A stretch of 64,000 nt of DNA from Bdellovibrionales bacterium Ga0074137 (GCA_001464715.1 LNDT01000039.1:40001-104000), one strand, 5' to 3'. Counted from the first letter of the stretch, positions 45,698 through 56,120 are shown. Translations and numbers: made by a program. The notes: generated by a model not told the origin, from the letters alone.

Positions 45698-46392
45698 TGT
45701 CCGAGGCACTTGATGCTCCAAGCTTTGAACCGGCTAATTTCGAAGCTTTGATCGATCGTCTGATCGTTCATTTCACCAGCGATGTGTGGCGCGCGGAAGT
45801 GGCTTCGGCAAAAAAAGATTTTTTTCAGGACGCAGGAATCATGGACGAGAAGACCGATCATTTTGAAATGCGGATGACGCAGTTTCTTGATTGGTACTTA
45901 CTCACGCGCCCTTTGACCGGAAGAACCGTAACGCCAGCTCAGTTTGCACTTGAGATTGATGAATTCAAAATGACCGCGACCGAGCGAATTGCCTTTGAAA
46001 GCTTGTCCGAGGCCAAGCACAGTCTGTTCGAGTTTCTTCGCCTGCGCGGGCGCGACATTTTCGTCAAAGATCTGATTCTTGATAAAGAAATCGTTTTGCG
46101 GGAATCGCAGGTCAATATTGGATTTTCTCGCGACGAGATTTTCGAGGCTCGCCTCATACCATTCGGTGAAGACTTTGTCTTCGCTCGCTCATTTTGTTTT
46201 CATCCAATGGAAGCTCGGGGATTCATCGACGACGAGATTGAAAAACTGCAGGACATCGAGGACGAAACGGAAGGCCGCGTGGCGACGGAGGCGTTCTTAC
46301 TTCGCCTCATGAAAATGAGATACAAGTACGAGCAGTTCCGTCACCTGAAGCTTGAGTACATTTACACGAATGAAAAAAAGGTGAGGTTCTAA
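45697..46392 (+). CDS. Unknown protein inserted between carA and carB
   Basis: 231 aa, starting on the last base of the carA stop. It is acidic, without signal peptide or membrane helix, and mostly helical. Visible segments are [40 protein letters not shown], a short beta-containing part ([19 protein letters not shown]) and a helical end ([20 protein letters not shown]). I know no family with this sequence. The one-base overlap with carA and the 1-nt gap to the carB GTG mean it is translated with the synthase subunits. A role in that enzyme or its control is possible but unproven. Confidence 0.85.
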   Translation: MSEALDAPSFEPANFEALIDRLIVHFTSDVWRAEVASAKKDFFQDAGIMDEKTDHFEMRMTQFLDWYLLTRPLTGRTVTPAQFALEIDEFKMTATERIAFESLSEAKHSLFEFLRLRGRDIFVKDLILDKEIVLRESQVNIGFSRDEIFEARLIPFGEDFVFARSFCFHPMEARGFIDDEIEKLQDIEDETEGRVATEAFLLRLMKMRYKYEQFRHLKLEYIYTNEKKVRF

Positions 46393-46393
46393 C

Positions 46394-49300
46394 GTGCCGA
46401 GAATGTCGGATGTTCGTAAGGTTCTGATCCTTGGAAGCGGACCCATCGTCATTGGCCAGGCGTGCGAGTTCGATTACTCGGGAACTCAAGCGTGCAAAGC
46501 TCTAATGAGTGAAGGCTTAGAAGTCATCTTGGTCAATTCGAATCCTGCCACTATTATGACGGATCCGGAAATTTCGACCCGCGTTTATATCGAGCCTTTA
46601 ACAGTTCCGTTTGTTGAAAAAATCATCGAACGCGAGCGACCCGACGCCGTGATTCCAACACTGGGCGGTCAAACAGCCTTAAATCTTGCGCTTCAGTTGG
46701 CCGATCAAGGTGTACTTAAGCGGTACGGCGTTCGCCTTTTGGGCGCTGATCCCGAAGTGATCCGTGCGGCCGAAGATCGCGAAATTTTCCGAAAGATTCT
46801 TGATAAAGTCGGCGCCCGATATCCGAAAAGTGAAATGGTGCGAAACTACCAGCAAGCGATGGATGTGGCTAAGACTCTGGGATATCCGCTCATCCTAAGA
46901 CCAAATTACACATTGGGTGGCGGTGGTGGCGGTGTTGCGTACACCCCTGATGAGTACGAACTAATGATCACGCGCGCCCTCAGGGAAAGTCCGACCTCGG
47001 AAGTTCAAGTCGAAGAGAGCATTCTTGGTTACAAAGAATTTGAGCTCGAGGTCATGCGTGACCAGTCGGGTGCATTCGTCATAATTTGTTCGATTGAGAA
47101 TTTTGATCCCTGTGGTGTTCACACCGGCGATTCAATCACGGTGGCGCCTCAGCAGACCCTTACGGATCGTGAGTATCAGGCGATGCGCGACGAAGCGCGG
47201 AAGATTATCGAGGAGGTCGGACTTGCGACCGGTGGTGCTAACATTCAGTTTGCTTGTCACCCGGTGACGGGCGAGCGTGTTGTCATCGAAATGAATCCTC
47301 GTGTTTCAAGATCCTCGGCGCTTGCGTCGAAAGCGACTGGTTTTCCGATCGCAAAGATTGCGGCGCTTTTGGCCGTCGGCTATCAGCTGGACGAAATTCG
47401 AAACGATATTACGAAGACGACACCGTCGTGTTACGAGCCTGCGCTCGATTATGTCGTGACTAAAATTCCTCGTTTTGCTTTTGAGAAGTTCCCTGGCTCA
47501 CAAGACATTTTAACGACACAGATGAAATCCGTCGGCGAAGTGATGGGTATTGGTCGGACCTTTAAAGAATCATTCATGAAGGCCGTTTCCTCACTCGAGA
47601 ATCGAGTCGAAGGCCTTGCGCCAGTCACTTTCTCAGAGAAAAAGTTGTCGATGCCCAACAGCCAGCGGCTATTTCATCTAGCGCAGGCTTTTCGTGAAGG
47701 CTGGACTGTGTCGCAAGTTTACGCGGTCACCCAGATCTCGCCGTGGTTTCTGGAACAAGTGCAGCAGGTTGTTTCTCATGAAGCGGACGTGATCGAAGCG
47801 AAGGAACTCTCTAAAGATTTTTTGCTGAAGACCAAACGTCTTGGTTTCTCGGACGCGACGATTGCACGTCTTCGGGGCGAAAAAGTTTCTGACATTCGTT
47901 CGCGACGCCATGAGATGGGCCTTCGGCCGGGGTATTCTCAGGTCGACACTTGCGCCGGCGAGTTCAAGTCAGAGACCCCCTATTTTTATTCTAGCTACTG
48001 GGCAAAACCAAAGCCGGCAGCTGCGGTTTCGAAACCTCGAGTTGCCGTTCTCGGCAGCGGCCCCAACCGTATTGGTCAGGGAATTGAGTTCGATTACTCG
48101 TGTGTTCGTGGCGTGAAGCGATTCCAGCTTGAAGGTCGCCATGTCGCGATGATCAATTCGAACCCCGAAACGGTTTCCACAGATTACGATACTAGTGATG
48201 AGCTTTATTTCGAACCGCTCACGGAAGAATCGGTGATCGAGATTCTCGACCGGATTCGCCCGGAGGGTTTTGTTGCGCAGCTGGGTGGACAGACACCGAT
48301 CAATCTCGCTTCAAAACTTGTCGCGCACGGGCACAAACTCATGGGTTCCTCTCTTCAATCAATCGATATGGCTGAAGATCGAGCGCAGTTTTCAAAAATC
48401 TGCAACGAGCTCAATCTTAAGATTCCTGCGATAAAAATTCCTGCCAACGGCATGGCAGGGTCTTTTGAAGAAGCGGCGGCCATTGCGGCTCGAATAAAAT
48501 ATCCTATTATCTGCCGTCCAAGTTACGTTCTTGGTGGTCGACGCATGGAAGTTGTCGAAAATGAAGACGAACTTCAAAGCTACTTCGAGCGACACGGTGA
48601 CTACATCTCTATTGAAGAGCCGTGTCTGATGGATCAGTTTTTGGAAGGCGCACTGGAGGTCGACGTGGATCTCGTTCGCGGCGTCGACTGGTCGGTCATC
48701 GGCGGTATTGTTGAACACATTGAAGCAGCGGGAGTTCATTCCGGAGACTCAATGGGTGTGCTTCCGCCGCAGCGCTTGAAGGCGTCGACCTGCGAATTGA
48801 TCGAAGAGATTTCTCGGCAGTTGGCGAACCGTATCGGGACAATCGGGCATCTCAATCTTCAGCTTGCCGTTCAAAATGATCAGGTTTTCATTCTCGAGGC
48901 CAACCCGCGAAGTTCGCGTTCGGTGCCGTTTGTGAGCAAAGCGACGTTGATCCCAATGATCGATCTCGGTGTTCTGGCTTCGCTTGGAAAGAAAGCGAGC
49001 GAAGTTCAGCCGAACAAATATCAGTGGGATAAAATCGATACGGTCAGTGTTAAAGGCGTCGTCTTCCCATTCAAAAAGTTCCCCGAGTCCGATTCCATCC
49101 TCGGTCCCGAGATGAAGTCGACCGGTGAAAGTATGGGTCGGGGAGCGGATTACGCCGAAGCGTTGTTGAAAGCATCGATTGCGAGTCACATCAATGTTCC
49201 GCCTTCGGGCGAGGTTTTGCTTTCGCTGCGCGACCGGGACAAAGAAACAATGCTCAGCCTGGCCCGGTCTTTGGTCGGGATGGGATATCGCCTCTCGGCA

Positions 49301-49597
49301 ACGTCGGGAACGGCGCGGTTTCTTTTTAATGAAGGAATCGACTGTGTTCCGGTCAAAAAAGTTCACGAAGGTCGACCGAACTGTGTCGATAGAATCCGCT
49401 CTGGGCAAGTGGCTCTGGTGATCAATACGAGCTCAGGAAGACGCGCTGTCGAGGCCAGCTTCGACATTCGTCGAAGCTGTATCGACTTCTCAATTCCGTG
49501 CATCACCGAAAGTCATGCTGCGGAGGCCTTGCTGACCTCTCTTAAGAAGCACCGATCCCGCGAGTTTACAGTTCTCGCTCAGGAAAAAATGATTTAA
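46394..49597 (+). CDS. carB: Carbamoyl-phosphate synthase large chain
   Basis: 1067 aa, full length. GTG 46394 is supported by GTGAGG about 8 nt upstream. Two homologous ATP-grasp halves: the first with [20 protein letters not shown] and [16 protein letters not shown], the second with [19 protein letters not shown] and [13 protein letters not shown]. The C-terminal MGS-like allosteric domain contains [16 protein letters not shown] and NTSSG. It makes carbamoyl phosphate for pyrimidines and arginine. Confidence 0.98.
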   Translation: MPRMSDVRKVLILGSGPIVIGQACEFDYSGTQACKALMSEGLEVILVNSNPATIMTDPEISTRVYIEPLTVPFVEKIIERERPDAVIPTLGGQTALNLALQLADQGVLKRYGVRLLGADPEVIRAAEDREIFRKILDKVGARYPKSEMVRNYQQAMDVAKTLGYPLILRPNYTLGGGGGGVAYTPDEYELMITRALRESPTSEVQVEESILGYKEFELEVMRDQSGAFVIICSIENFDPCGVHTGDSITVAPQQTLTDREYQAMRDEARKIIEEVGLATGGANIQFACHPVTGERVVIEMNPRVSRSSALASKATGFPIAKIAALLAVGYQLDEIRNDITKTTPSCYEPALDYVVTKIPRFAFEKFPGSQDILTTQMKSVGEVMGIGRTFKESFMKAVSSLENRVEGLAPVTFSEKKLSMPNSQRLFHLAQAFREGWTVSQVYAVTQISPWFLEQVQQVVSHEADVIEAKELSKDFLLKTKRLGFSDATIARLRGEKVSDIRSRRHEMGLRPGYSQVDTCAGEFKSETPYFYSSYWAKPKPAAAVSKPRVAVLGSGPNRIGQGIEFDYSCVRGVKRFQLEGRHVAMINSNPETVSTDYDTSDELYFEPLTEESVIEILDRIRPEGFVAQLGGQTPINLASKLVAHGHKLMGSSLQSIDMAEDRAQFSKICNELNLKIPAIKIPANGMAGSFEEAAAIAARIKYPIICRPSYVLGGRRMEVVENEDELQSYFERHGDYISIEEPCLMDQFLEGALEVDVDLVRGVDWSVIGGIVEHIEAAGVHSGDSMGVLPPQRLKASTCELIEEISRQLANRIGTIGHLNLQLAVQNDQVFILEANPRSSRSVPFVSKATLIPMIDLGVLASLGKKASEVQPNKYQWDKIDTVSVKGVVFPFKKFPESDSILGPEMKSTGESMGRGADYAEALLKASIASHINVPPSGEVLLSLRDRDKETMLSLARSLVGMGYRLSATSGTARFLFNEGIDCVPVKKVHEGRPNCVDRIRSGQVALVINTSSGRRAVEASFDIRRSCIDFSIPCITESHAAEALLTSLKKHRSREFTVLAQEKMI

Positions 49598-49609
49598 CCT
49601 TGAGACGCC

Positions 49610-50578
49610 ATGGTGGGCGTTCAAAAGGTTCGGAATTTTTTTTATTCAAATCGATTTTCGACCCATCTTTTCCTGATGGGCCTTGTGGTCTTATTTTTCG
49701 CTTGCGTCGTGGCTCCTCATAAGTTCGCACTTGCAAGCTCCCCGGCTGTGACAATTGGTTTCACGCCAAGCTCTTTTTCATCGGAAGAGTCGCCGGAGCA
49801 AATTGCTGCGAACGTGCTTGAGCTTTCAAATCTCATACAGAAAAAAACCGGACTGAAAGTAACTCCTTATGTCGCAACGAGCCCGGATGACCTTTTCCAA
49901 AAAGTGAAGGAAAAGAAAGTCGATTTCGCATTCATGAGTGCTCTCAATTTTGTCGAGGCGGAATCAAAAATAAAGCTGAAGGTGCTATTAAAAAAGGTTT
50001 GGGAGCAGGGTTATTACCACAGCGTTCTGGTCGTAAAAAAGACGTCCAAGCTTCGCAAGCCGTCGGACCTAAGAGGGAAACGGATCGCGTTTGTTGATGC
50101 CGATTCAGCGTCGGGATATTTGTATCCGATTTCCCATTTTAGGGAGATCGGCTTCAGTGTTCCGTCCTCCTTTAAGAGTGTCGTCTACTCGGGGTCTCAT
50201 GAAAAATCCTTAACTCTTTTAGAGAGAAATGATGTCGACGCCGTCGCTGTTTTTTCTAACGACAAAGCCGGTAGCGATTCGGCGTGGACGAATCGCAAAA
50301 ACGCGACGAAATCTTCCAATCAGAATTTTCGCGTCGTCTGGGCCAGCGCAGCCATACCAAATGATCCATTCTGCGTTCGAGAGGATTTTTATGAGCGTCA
50401 TCCAAAGGCTGCGCATGAGCTTATGTTTGGACTCATCGAGATGAATGACGACCCGACATTTGGTCCCGAGCTGCGGCGCCTTCTTGGAGTCCGCGGACTG
50501 ATGGTGGCGACATCACAGCAGTACGCTCCCGTTCGAAACATGTATCAGAACCTACCAAAGCTGGAGACAAAACCGTGA
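49610..50578 (+). CDS. PhnD-like periplasmic binding protein at the pilG position
   Basis: 322 aa. A membrane or signal segment (LFLMGLVVLFFACVVAP, about 21-38) ends near FALAS. The mature part is a periplasmic binding fold of the phosphonate/phosphite PhnD family (VTIGFTPSSFSSEE, DFAFMSALNFVEAESK, LRGKRIAFVDADSASGYLYP, VDAVAVFSND). Its stop overlaps the following ABC ATPase gene. The next two genes form an ABC-2 (export-type) transporter, not an importer. In Myxococcus the genes pilG-pilH-pilI-pilD precede pilMNOPQ; this gene occupies the pilG place. Its ligand is unknown. Confidence 0.85.
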   Translation: MVGVQKVRNFFYSNRFSTHLFLMGLVVLFFACVVAPHKFALASSPAVTIGFTPSSFSSEESPEQIAANVLELSNLIQKKTGLKVTPYVATSPDDLFQKVKEKKVDFAFMSALNFVEAESKIKLKVLLKKVWEQGYYHSVLVVKKTSKLRKPSDLRGKRIAFVDADSASGYLYPISHFREIGFSVPSSFKSVVYSGSHEKSLTLLERNDVDAVAVFSNDKAGSDSAWTNRKNATKSSNQNFRVVWASAAIPNDPFCVREDFYERHPKAAHELMFGLIEMNDDPTFGPELRRLLGVRGLMVATSQQYAPVRNMYQNLPKLETKP

Positions 50579-51489
50579 CACAAAATAAGGTGGTCGAAGT
50601 CTCGGGACTGGTAAAGTCCTACCGAAGTCCTATGACCCGAAAAAAGATCGAAGCCTTAAAGGGCGTCAGTTTTTCCATTTACGGTGGTACCATCACTGGT
50701 TTCCTTGGAGCCAATGGGGCCGGAAAAACTACGACGATAAAATGTCTTCTTGAGCTCGCCTTCGCCGACCAAGGTGAAGTTTCGTTTTTCGGTAAAGCGG
50801 GGCTCTCGAACGAAGCGAAATCGAAAATAGGTTTTCTTCCCGAAAGACCTTACTTTTATGACTACCTGACGGGACGAGAGTTCTTGGTTTTTTATGGCCA
50901 GTTGTCGGGCCGAATTGCAAAGTCCGACATCGCGACCAGAACTCAGAATCTTCTTGAAAGAGTGGGTTTGGCCCACGCGGGAGATCGTCCTCTCAGGGGC
51001 TACTCGAAAGGGATGCTACAGCGGATTGGAATTGCGCAAGCACTGATCCACAAACCAGAGTTCATTATTCTCGACGAGCCAATGACGGGGCTTGATCCTG
51101 ACGGTCGCCATGAAGTGCGCGAAATAATTCGTGAGGTAGCTTCGCAAGGGACGGCTGTCTTCTTCTCAAGTCATCATTTGTCGGATGCTGAAAGTCTGTG
51201 CGAGAGGCTCGTCATTCTTAAGAAGGGTGAACTTGTGTTTGAGGGTCGCACCGATCACTTGATGTCGCAAGTAGAGTCGACGTGGCAGATCAGCTTCCAG
51301 AATCCGAAAGCTCTGAGCGGTGCTCCGCCTGAAATTGCTGTGGCGACGACGCTCGATGAGCTTCAAACTCAGATCGACCGCCTTCGCGCTTCGGGAAGTG
51401 TGATTCGCGATGTCGGCACAAAAAAGGTTTCCTTGGAGGAAATCTTCATTCGGATGGCCTTTGATCCAAAATCGGAGAGTGGGCGATGA
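50575..51489 (+). CDS. ABC transporter ATPase, PilH-like
   Basis: 304 aa from GTG 50575, overlapping the previous stop (GTGA). Walker A is GANGAGKTT, the Q-loop region GFLPERPYFYDYLTG, the signature RGYSKGMLQRIGIAQAL (a relaxed form of LSGGQ, typical of ABC-2 ATPases), Walker B FIILDEPMTGLDPDG and the His switch SSHHLSDAE. The C-terminal 80 residues are the extra domain found in drug or polysaccharide exporters. It pairs with the permease that follows (ATGA overlap). Confidence 0.93.
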   Translation: MTQNKVVEVSGLVKSYRSPMTRKKIEALKGVSFSIYGGTITGFLGANGAGKTTTIKCLLELAFADQGEVSFFGKAGLSNEAKSKIGFLPERPYFYDYLTGREFLVFYGQLSGRIAKSDIATRTQNLLERVGLAHAGDRPLRGYSKGMLQRIGIAQALIHKPEFIILDEPMTGLDPDGRHEVREIIREVASQGTAVFFSSHHLSDAESLCERLVILKKGELVFEGRTDHLMSQVESTWQISFQNPKALSGAPPEIAVATTLDELQTQIDRLRASGSVIRDVGTKKVSLEEIFIRMAFDPKSESGR

Positions 51490-52253
51490 ACGCTGTATCA
51501 ATCATTGCGGGGAATACATTTCGTGAAGTCATTCGGGATCGTGTTCTCTACGGTCTGGTGGTTTTTGCCCTGATGTTGCTGTTTCTTTCGTTGGCTCTGG
51601 GGCAGCTGTCTTTTGACGAGAACCTTCGGCTTTCGGCGAACTTTGGTTTTGCCGGTATCCACATTGCCACGATCGTACTCGCAGTTTTCGTGGGAAGTTC
51701 GCTGGTTTCAAAAGAAATCGAGAAGCAGACGATTCTCACTCTTTTGGCGAGGCCGATTTCTCGTTCACAATTTATTCTCGGGAAAGCTTTAGGCCTAATG
51801 AGCGTGCTTCTGGTTGTAGCCTTCAGTCTTTCTTTGATCCTATCGATTTTCCTATTCCTTCTCGATTTCAGTTTTACAGTGGAATACCTGATCGCTGTGG
51901 CTGGAGTCCTTTTTGAGGCGGCGATACTTTTGTCGATAGCGATTTTTTTTGGGTCCTTCTCTCGGCCGATGATGACGGTTATTTTTACGGTCGCCGTTTT
52001 CCTTCTCGGGCACTGGGTTGATTCGCTCAGCTACTTTGTGAGTAAATCCGATTCCGTCTTTTTTCGGTTTGTGGGAACGGGTGTTAGCTATCTTGTGCCG
52101 AATCTCGAGCGGTTCAATTGGCGCGCAGCACCTGTTTATGCCACCGAAATACCGCTGACCGAAGTTTTTAACGCCACACTTTCAATGGTCGGTTGGGTCT
52201 TGGTTTTGATCAGCGCGACAATGCTCATCTTCAGGAGACGCGACTTTGTTTGA
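51486..52253 (+). CDS. ABC-2 type permease, PilI-like
   Basis: 255 aa with about six membrane helices (for example LYGLVVFALMLLFLSLALG, IATIVLAVFVGSSLV, LMSVLLVVAFSLSLILSIFL, VLVLISATMLIF). The ILTLLARPISRSQFILGK segment is typical of ABC-2 permeases. Start overlaps the ATPase stop; its own end overlaps the prepilin peptidase start by 8 nt. The gene order matches pilI-pilD in Myxococcus, where this transporter is needed for pilus assembly or export. Confidence 0.92.
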   Translation: MNAVSIIAGNTFREVIRDRVLYGLVVFALMLLFLSLALGQLSFDENLRLSANFGFAGIHIATIVLAVFVGSSLVSKEIEKQTILTLLARPISRSQFILGKALGLMSVLLVVAFSLSLILSIFLFLLDFSFTVEYLIAVAGVLFEAAILLSIAIFFGSFSRPMMTVIFTVAVFLLGHWVDSLSYFVSKSDSVFFRFVGTGVSYLVPNLERFNWRAAPVYATEIPLTEVFNATLSMVGWVLVLISATMLIFRRRDFV

Positions 52254-53091
52254 TATTGGCTCAGGCGGCAGTGTTATTGCCGTCTACCTGTTTGTATTAG
52301 GAGCCTGCCTTGGCAGTTTTGCCAATGTCGTGATCTACCGCCTGCCTCTTGGGAAAAGTGTGGTTCGCCCGGGAAGTGCCTGCGGTTCGTGCCACCAGCC
52401 GATTCGTTTCTACAACAACATTCCGATTTTCAGTTGGTTCTTTCTGCGCGGTCGTTGCGGCCGCTGCAAAGCCAAGTATTCGATTCGTTATGCGATGGTC
52501 GAACTTTTAACCGCTGGTTTGTTTCTAGCGGCTTGGTATCGCTTTGGTGCATCATGGACTTTGATTGAGGCGCTTATTTTTATCTTCAGCCTCGTCATTG
52601 TGAGCTTCATCGATCTTGATCATATGATTCTGCCTGACAAATTCACTCTTTCAGGAATTTTGATCGGCCTTCTGGGTGGAGCGTTGAATCCCGAGCGGGA
52701 CTTTTTGGATTCACTTTACGGCGTTCTGCTGGGTGGTGGTTTCTTGTGGGCCATTGCTTACTTCTATTTTCTGATTCGAAAGCGTGAGGGCATGGGCGGA
52801 GGAGATATTAAACTTCTCGCTTGGATCGGGGCCGTTTTAGGGTGGCAGTCGGTCCCGTTTGTTATTCTTGTTGCAAGTGTTTTTGGCAGTCTCGTTGGGG
52901 TTGTTACGATTCTCGTTAAAGTGCGTAGGGCGCCAACATCGGAATCCTCTTTTGAAGTCAGCGAGAGCGGCTCCGAAGTTCCGCCTCTGGCCATTCCGTT
53001 CGGACCTTTTCTCGCATCGGCTGCTCTCGTCTATCTTTTGGCCGACGGCGCTTCGTGGGCGCAGTGGTATCTCGAACTTCACGGTCTCTAG
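52246..53091 (+). CDS. pilD: Prepilin peptidase / N-methyltransferase
   Basis: 281 aa from TTG 52246, with AGGAG 8 nt upstream. It cleaves and N-methylates type IV prepilins in the inner membrane. The zinc-binding cysteines are in CGSCHQP and CGRCKAKYS, and the two catalytic aspartates lie in FIDLDHMILPD and the GGGDIKLLAW motif. Eight or so hydrophobic helices fit the family. It stands directly before the pilM operon promoter. Confidence 0.97.
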   Translation: MFDIGSGGSVIAVYLFVLGACLGSFANVVIYRLPLGKSVVRPGSACGSCHQPIRFYNNIPIFSWFFLRGRCGRCKAKYSIRYAMVELLTAGLFLAAWYRFGASWTLIEALIFIFSLVIVSFIDLDHMILPDKFTLSGILIGLLGGALNPERDFLDSLYGVLLGGGFLWAIAYFYFLIRKREGMGGGDIKLLAWIGAVLGWQSVPFVILVASVFGSLVGVVTILVKVRRAPTSESSFEVSESGSEVPPLAIPFGPFLASAALVYLLADGASWAQWYLELHGL

Positions 53092-53155
53092 CGGGCGCTT
53101 CTTGAGTCGAGAGGTCTAGGTCCGCCTCCGAAAGTGGCGTCGGTCCAGTGGTGGT

Positions 53156-53185
53156 TTGACACAGGTCCTCTGCGTTGGGTCTACT
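53156..53185 (+). promoter_or_regulatory. Promoter of the pilMNOPQ operon
   Basis: TTGACA (53156-53161), an 18-nt spacer and TCTACT (53180-53185) give a perfect -35 and a 4/6 -10 match, 44 nt before the pilM ATG. The 137-nt gap after pilD is the only sizeable gap in this region, so an internal promoter is expected here. Confidence 0.6.
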
Positions 53186-53228
53186 TTGGGTAGAGTAGCA
53201 GCTGGACTGGGGTCCTGGGAAAAACAAC

Positions 53229-54284
53229 ATGTTTTTTGGCCAGAAAAAAGTTATCGCGATCGACATTGGCACGAGCAGTGTGAAGCTTGCAGAAATGGAT
53301 TCAACCCGAAAAGGTTGGATGCTTCGCAAGTTTGGCGTCGTTTCGCTCAATTCTGGTTGGGTCAAAGAAGGCGAAATTCTAGAGCCTCAAAGCGTTTCTG
53401 CGACAATCAAAACGTTGATTCAGTCTGTGAAGACTAAACGCAAAGATGCTGTGACAGGTATTTTCGGTAGTGGCGTTATCGTTAAGCGCATTTCAATGGC
53501 GCCCATTGAAGAGAGTCTGATTGCGGAAGCTATTAAGTGGGAAGCTGAACAGTACATTCCCTTCGATGTGAACGAAGCCGCCATCGATCATCACGTGATT
53601 CGACACCCAGAGCGTGGTCCAGGCGAAAACCTGGATATTATTTTGATCGGCGCAAAACAAGAGTTCGTGTTTCGTTTTATCGAGACGCTCGAGTCGGCGG
53701 ACCTTCGCTGTTCCATTTTGGATGTGTCAGGTTTCGCACTCGCGAATTGTTTTGAAGCCAACTACGGTAAGGTTCCGGGCCTGACCGCTCTGCTCAATGT
53801 CGGAGCCGGCGTTACGAACCTCGTCATTGTCGAAGATGGCGAAGTTATTTTTAGTCGCGATTCGATTGTTGGCGGGCAGACCTACACCAACGAGCTCCAC
53901 AAAGCGATGGGTGTCTCGATTCCCGAAGCCGAGTCTTTGAAGATCAGCGCCTCGATGTCTCAAGAGGTCCCACCTGAGGTGAATACAATCCTCACTTCCA
54001 CCACAGAACAAGTTGTCGACGAAATCCGCAACGCGTTTGAATTTTTCATCGCAACGGGTGGTGGAGGTCGGGTCAATAAGATCTATGTGACTGGCGGAAG
54101 TATTTTTATCCCGAAGCTTGTCGAAGAAATTTCGGCAGCTGTCGGCGTTCCGTTTGAAGTTCTCAATCCCTTCCAGCGAGTCACTTTTGATGAGAAGTCA
54201 TTGACGGCTGACTACGTTCAGCAAATTCAGTCCATCTGTCCGGTGGCTCTCGGTCTTGCGATGCGCGGGATGAAAGAGTCATGA
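53229..54284 (+). CDS. pilM: Type IV pilus assembly protein PilM
   Basis: 351 aa. A cytoplasmic actin-like ATPase that docks the PilN N-terminus. AIDIGTSSVKLAEMD is the phosphate-1 motif, LLNVGAGVTNLVIVEDG the phosphate-2 motif and VTGGSIFIPKL the adenosine motif. First gene of pilMNOPQ; pilN overlaps the stop (ATGA). No membrane segment. Confidence 0.97.
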   Translation: MFFGQKKVIAIDIGTSSVKLAEMDSTRKGWMLRKFGVVSLNSGWVKEGEILEPQSVSATIKTLIQSVKTKRKDAVTGIFGSGVIVKRISMAPIEESLIAEAIKWEAEQYIPFDVNEAAIDHHVIRHPERGPGENLDIILIGAKQEFVFRFIETLESADLRCSILDVSGFALANCFEANYGKVPGLTALLNVGAGVTNLVIVEDGEVIFSRDSIVGGQTYTNELHKAMGVSIPEAESLKISASMSQEVPPEVNTILTSTTEQVVDEIRNAFEFFIATGGGGRVNKIYVTGGSIFIPKLVEEISAAVGVPFEVLNPFQRVTFDEKSLTADYVQQIQSICPVALGLAMRGMKES

Positions 54285-54898
54285 TTCGAATTAATCTTTT
54301 AAGAAATATGGGGATGTCATCGGCCGGAACGGCGATGGGTACTTCTCTTGGCGGAAGCGCCGGCGCAATTGTTTCAGTCGATATTCGACGACAGGCCGCA
54401 ACTAAAGCCATCATCGTACTGATTTTTCCGGTCCTACTTTTCATTTGGGAGAAGCTGCGTATTAATTCTCTCGAGGCTGAGAAAGCGCAGATTCAGCAAA
54501 AAGTTCAGTCCGTCGAAGCTGAAAAAGCATCGTTCGGATCCGCCGCACCACGCGTCGAAAAAGCGAACAAACTGAAGCAGAAGATCGAGACTGAAATCAA
54601 AGTCATTCGAGAGCTTGCGAAAAATCGTTTGCGCGAAGTTAAAGCTCTCGATCAGCTTCAAAGCGTTCTTCCCGGAGGCACTTGGTTGAACGAAGTGACG
54701 ATGAGTGGCGGAAAGATCGCCATGACGGGACTTGCGTTAAATGAGGGGTCTTTGACAGAGCTTCTCACAGCTCTCAACAGTAATGTTTTCTTCTCGATGG
54801 TTCAGCCGAAGGGTACGTCGCTTCAAAACAACCCGGATCTTGGATCTGTGACAAGTTTCAATATCGAGTTTCGTGTCGGTCGGTCGGAGGACCAATGA
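54281..54898 (+). CDS. pilN: Type IV pilus assembly protein PilN
   Basis: 205 aa. The N-terminal MIRINLLRN is the PilM-binding motif. A Gly/Ala-rich insert of about 25 residues separates it from the membrane helix (about 46-62: IIVLIFPVLLFIWEK), where most PilN proteins have only a few residues. A coiled coil (about 65-110) and a ferredoxin-like periplasmic domain (VLPGGTWLNEVTMSGGKIAM) follow. pilO starts just after its stop. Confidence 0.93.
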   Translation: MIRINLLRNMGMSSAGTAMGTSLGGSAGAIVSVDIRRQAATKAIIVLIFPVLLFIWEKLRINSLEAEKAQIQQKVQSVEAEKASFGSAAPRVEKANKLKQKIETEIKVIRELAKNRLREVKALDQLQSVLPGGTWLNEVTMSGGKIAMTGLALNEGSLTELLTALNSNVFFSMVQPKGTSLQNNPDLGSVTSFNIEFRVGRSEDQ

Positions 54899-54911
54899 TG
54901 GGGAGCTGGTA

Positions 54912-55529
54912 GTGGAAAAATATATTTTACAGGTCGGCGAACTCACGTGGAGCAAGGTCATCGTCGCGGGAATGATTGCCGCTGGTGTTTATTGGGGCCT
55001 CTATTACGACGACGGGTCTAAGATTGAGCAAGAGATCAGTACTTTTACCGCTCAGTACACGGAATCCGAACGGCAGTTGCGCGAAACAAAAGACGCGATG
55101 GCCGATGCTGAGAAATTCGAAAAAGCTGTTCGACAAAACGAAGTTCAGTTCGAAAAGGTGCTCGCGTACCTTCCCCAAGAGATCAACGCGAACGAGCTGA
55201 CTCGATTGGTGAACCAGCAGGCGCAATTGAGCGGGGCTCGAGTCCAAGCGACAAAAGCTATCGACCTAATCGAGAAGAAAGACTTTTATGAAATGGTTCG
55301 CCTCGAATTTGCTCTTCAGGGTACTTTTTCGCAGGGAGTGTCATTTTTGTCGTCGCTCTCGAAAACTGAGCGACTTTTGACTTTTGATAAGCTGACCTTA
55401 AAAGTAAGTCGTTCCGTAGCGGAAGAAGTTCCGATCGTGGAGCTTGCGGGAACATTAGTTGCTTACCGATATCTGAAAGAGGCCGTCGCTGCTGATGGAA
55501 CTGCGGCCGGGAGTGCGAATGCTCCTTAA
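54912..55529 (+). CDS. pilO: Type IV pilus assembly protein PilO
   Basis: 205 aa from GTG 54912, with GGGGAG 6 nt upstream; the frame is open from 54873 but that part overlaps pilN. Membrane helix about 16-34 (VIVAGMIAAGVYWGLYY), then coiled coil (about 42-80) and a periplasmic domain with ELTRLVNQQAQLSGARVQ and YEMVRLEFALQGTFSQGVSF. It forms the inner-membrane platform with PilN and PilP. Confidence 0.93.
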   Translation: MEKYILQVGELTWSKVIVAGMIAAGVYWGLYYDDGSKIEQEISTFTAQYTESERQLRETKDAMADAEKFEKAVRQNEVQFEKVLAYLPQEINANELTRLVNQQAQLSGARVQATKAIDLIEKKDFYEMVRLEFALQGTFSQGVSFLSSLSKTERLLTFDKLTLKVSRSVAEEVPIVELAGTLVAYRYLKEAVAADGTAAGSANAP

Positions 55530-56025
55530 GGTTTTATTTTCTTTTATCGTGTGCGGCCTTTCTCTACCGGCATCGGCGCAAACGCCCGTGCCAGCAGAGC
55601 CCGCGGCCGCGGCCGCCGTGGATCCGAACGCGGCTAAAGCCCTTGAGGCACTCACGGAAGAACTTTTTCTTCAGGGCCTCATGGATCCTTTCGACTACGA
55701 TCCGCGCGGCCGTAAAGACCCATTCTCTCAGCCAGTTTTGGATCGACCGGTGGCGCCTGGTACACCGCAAGGTCCGCTGCTCCCGCTTCAGAAGTATGAT
55801 GTCGCAACCTTAAAGTTGATCGGCATCATTTGGGATGTGAAGCGCCCTCGCGCGATGATCAGCGATCCCGCCGGCAAAGTTCACATCGTCGGGCCGAATA
55901 CTAAAATCGGAGTGCGCAACGGTTACATCGCCGTCATCCGTGAAGGCGAAATCGTTATCGTCGACACGATGGAAGAAAATGGTCGCCTCGTCTCAAGCGC
56001 ACAGATTCTCAAGCTCGCTAAGTAG
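55519..56025 (+). CDS. pilP: Type IV pilus assembly protein PilP
   Basis: 168 aa from ATG 55519, with GGGAG 5 nt upstream, overlapping the end of pilO by 11 nt. The signal peptide (VLFSFIVCGLSLPASAQ) lacks a lipobox cysteine at the cleavage site, though Cys occurs inside the hydrophobic part. PilP motifs: YDPRGRKDPFSQPV, LKLIGIIWDVKRPRAMISDP, GTKIG-like NTKIGVRNGYIAVIREGEI. It links PilNO to the secretin. Confidence 0.93.
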   Translation: MLLKVLFSFIVCGLSLPASAQTPVPAEPAAAAAVDPNAAKALEALTEELFLQGLMDPFDYDPRGRKDPFSQPVLDRPVAPGTPQGPLLPLQKYDVATLKLIGIIWDVKRPRAMISDPAGKVHIVGPNTKIGVRNGYIAVIREGEIVIVDTMEENGRLVSSAQILKLAK

Positions 56026-56120
56026 GGAAATCCTGGACCTCGACTGGACTGTCAGGACGTCGCGTCCGGCTCCATAAAATGCAATACTTTGAATCGGTGG
56101 GAACCAGGGAGGGCACCCTC

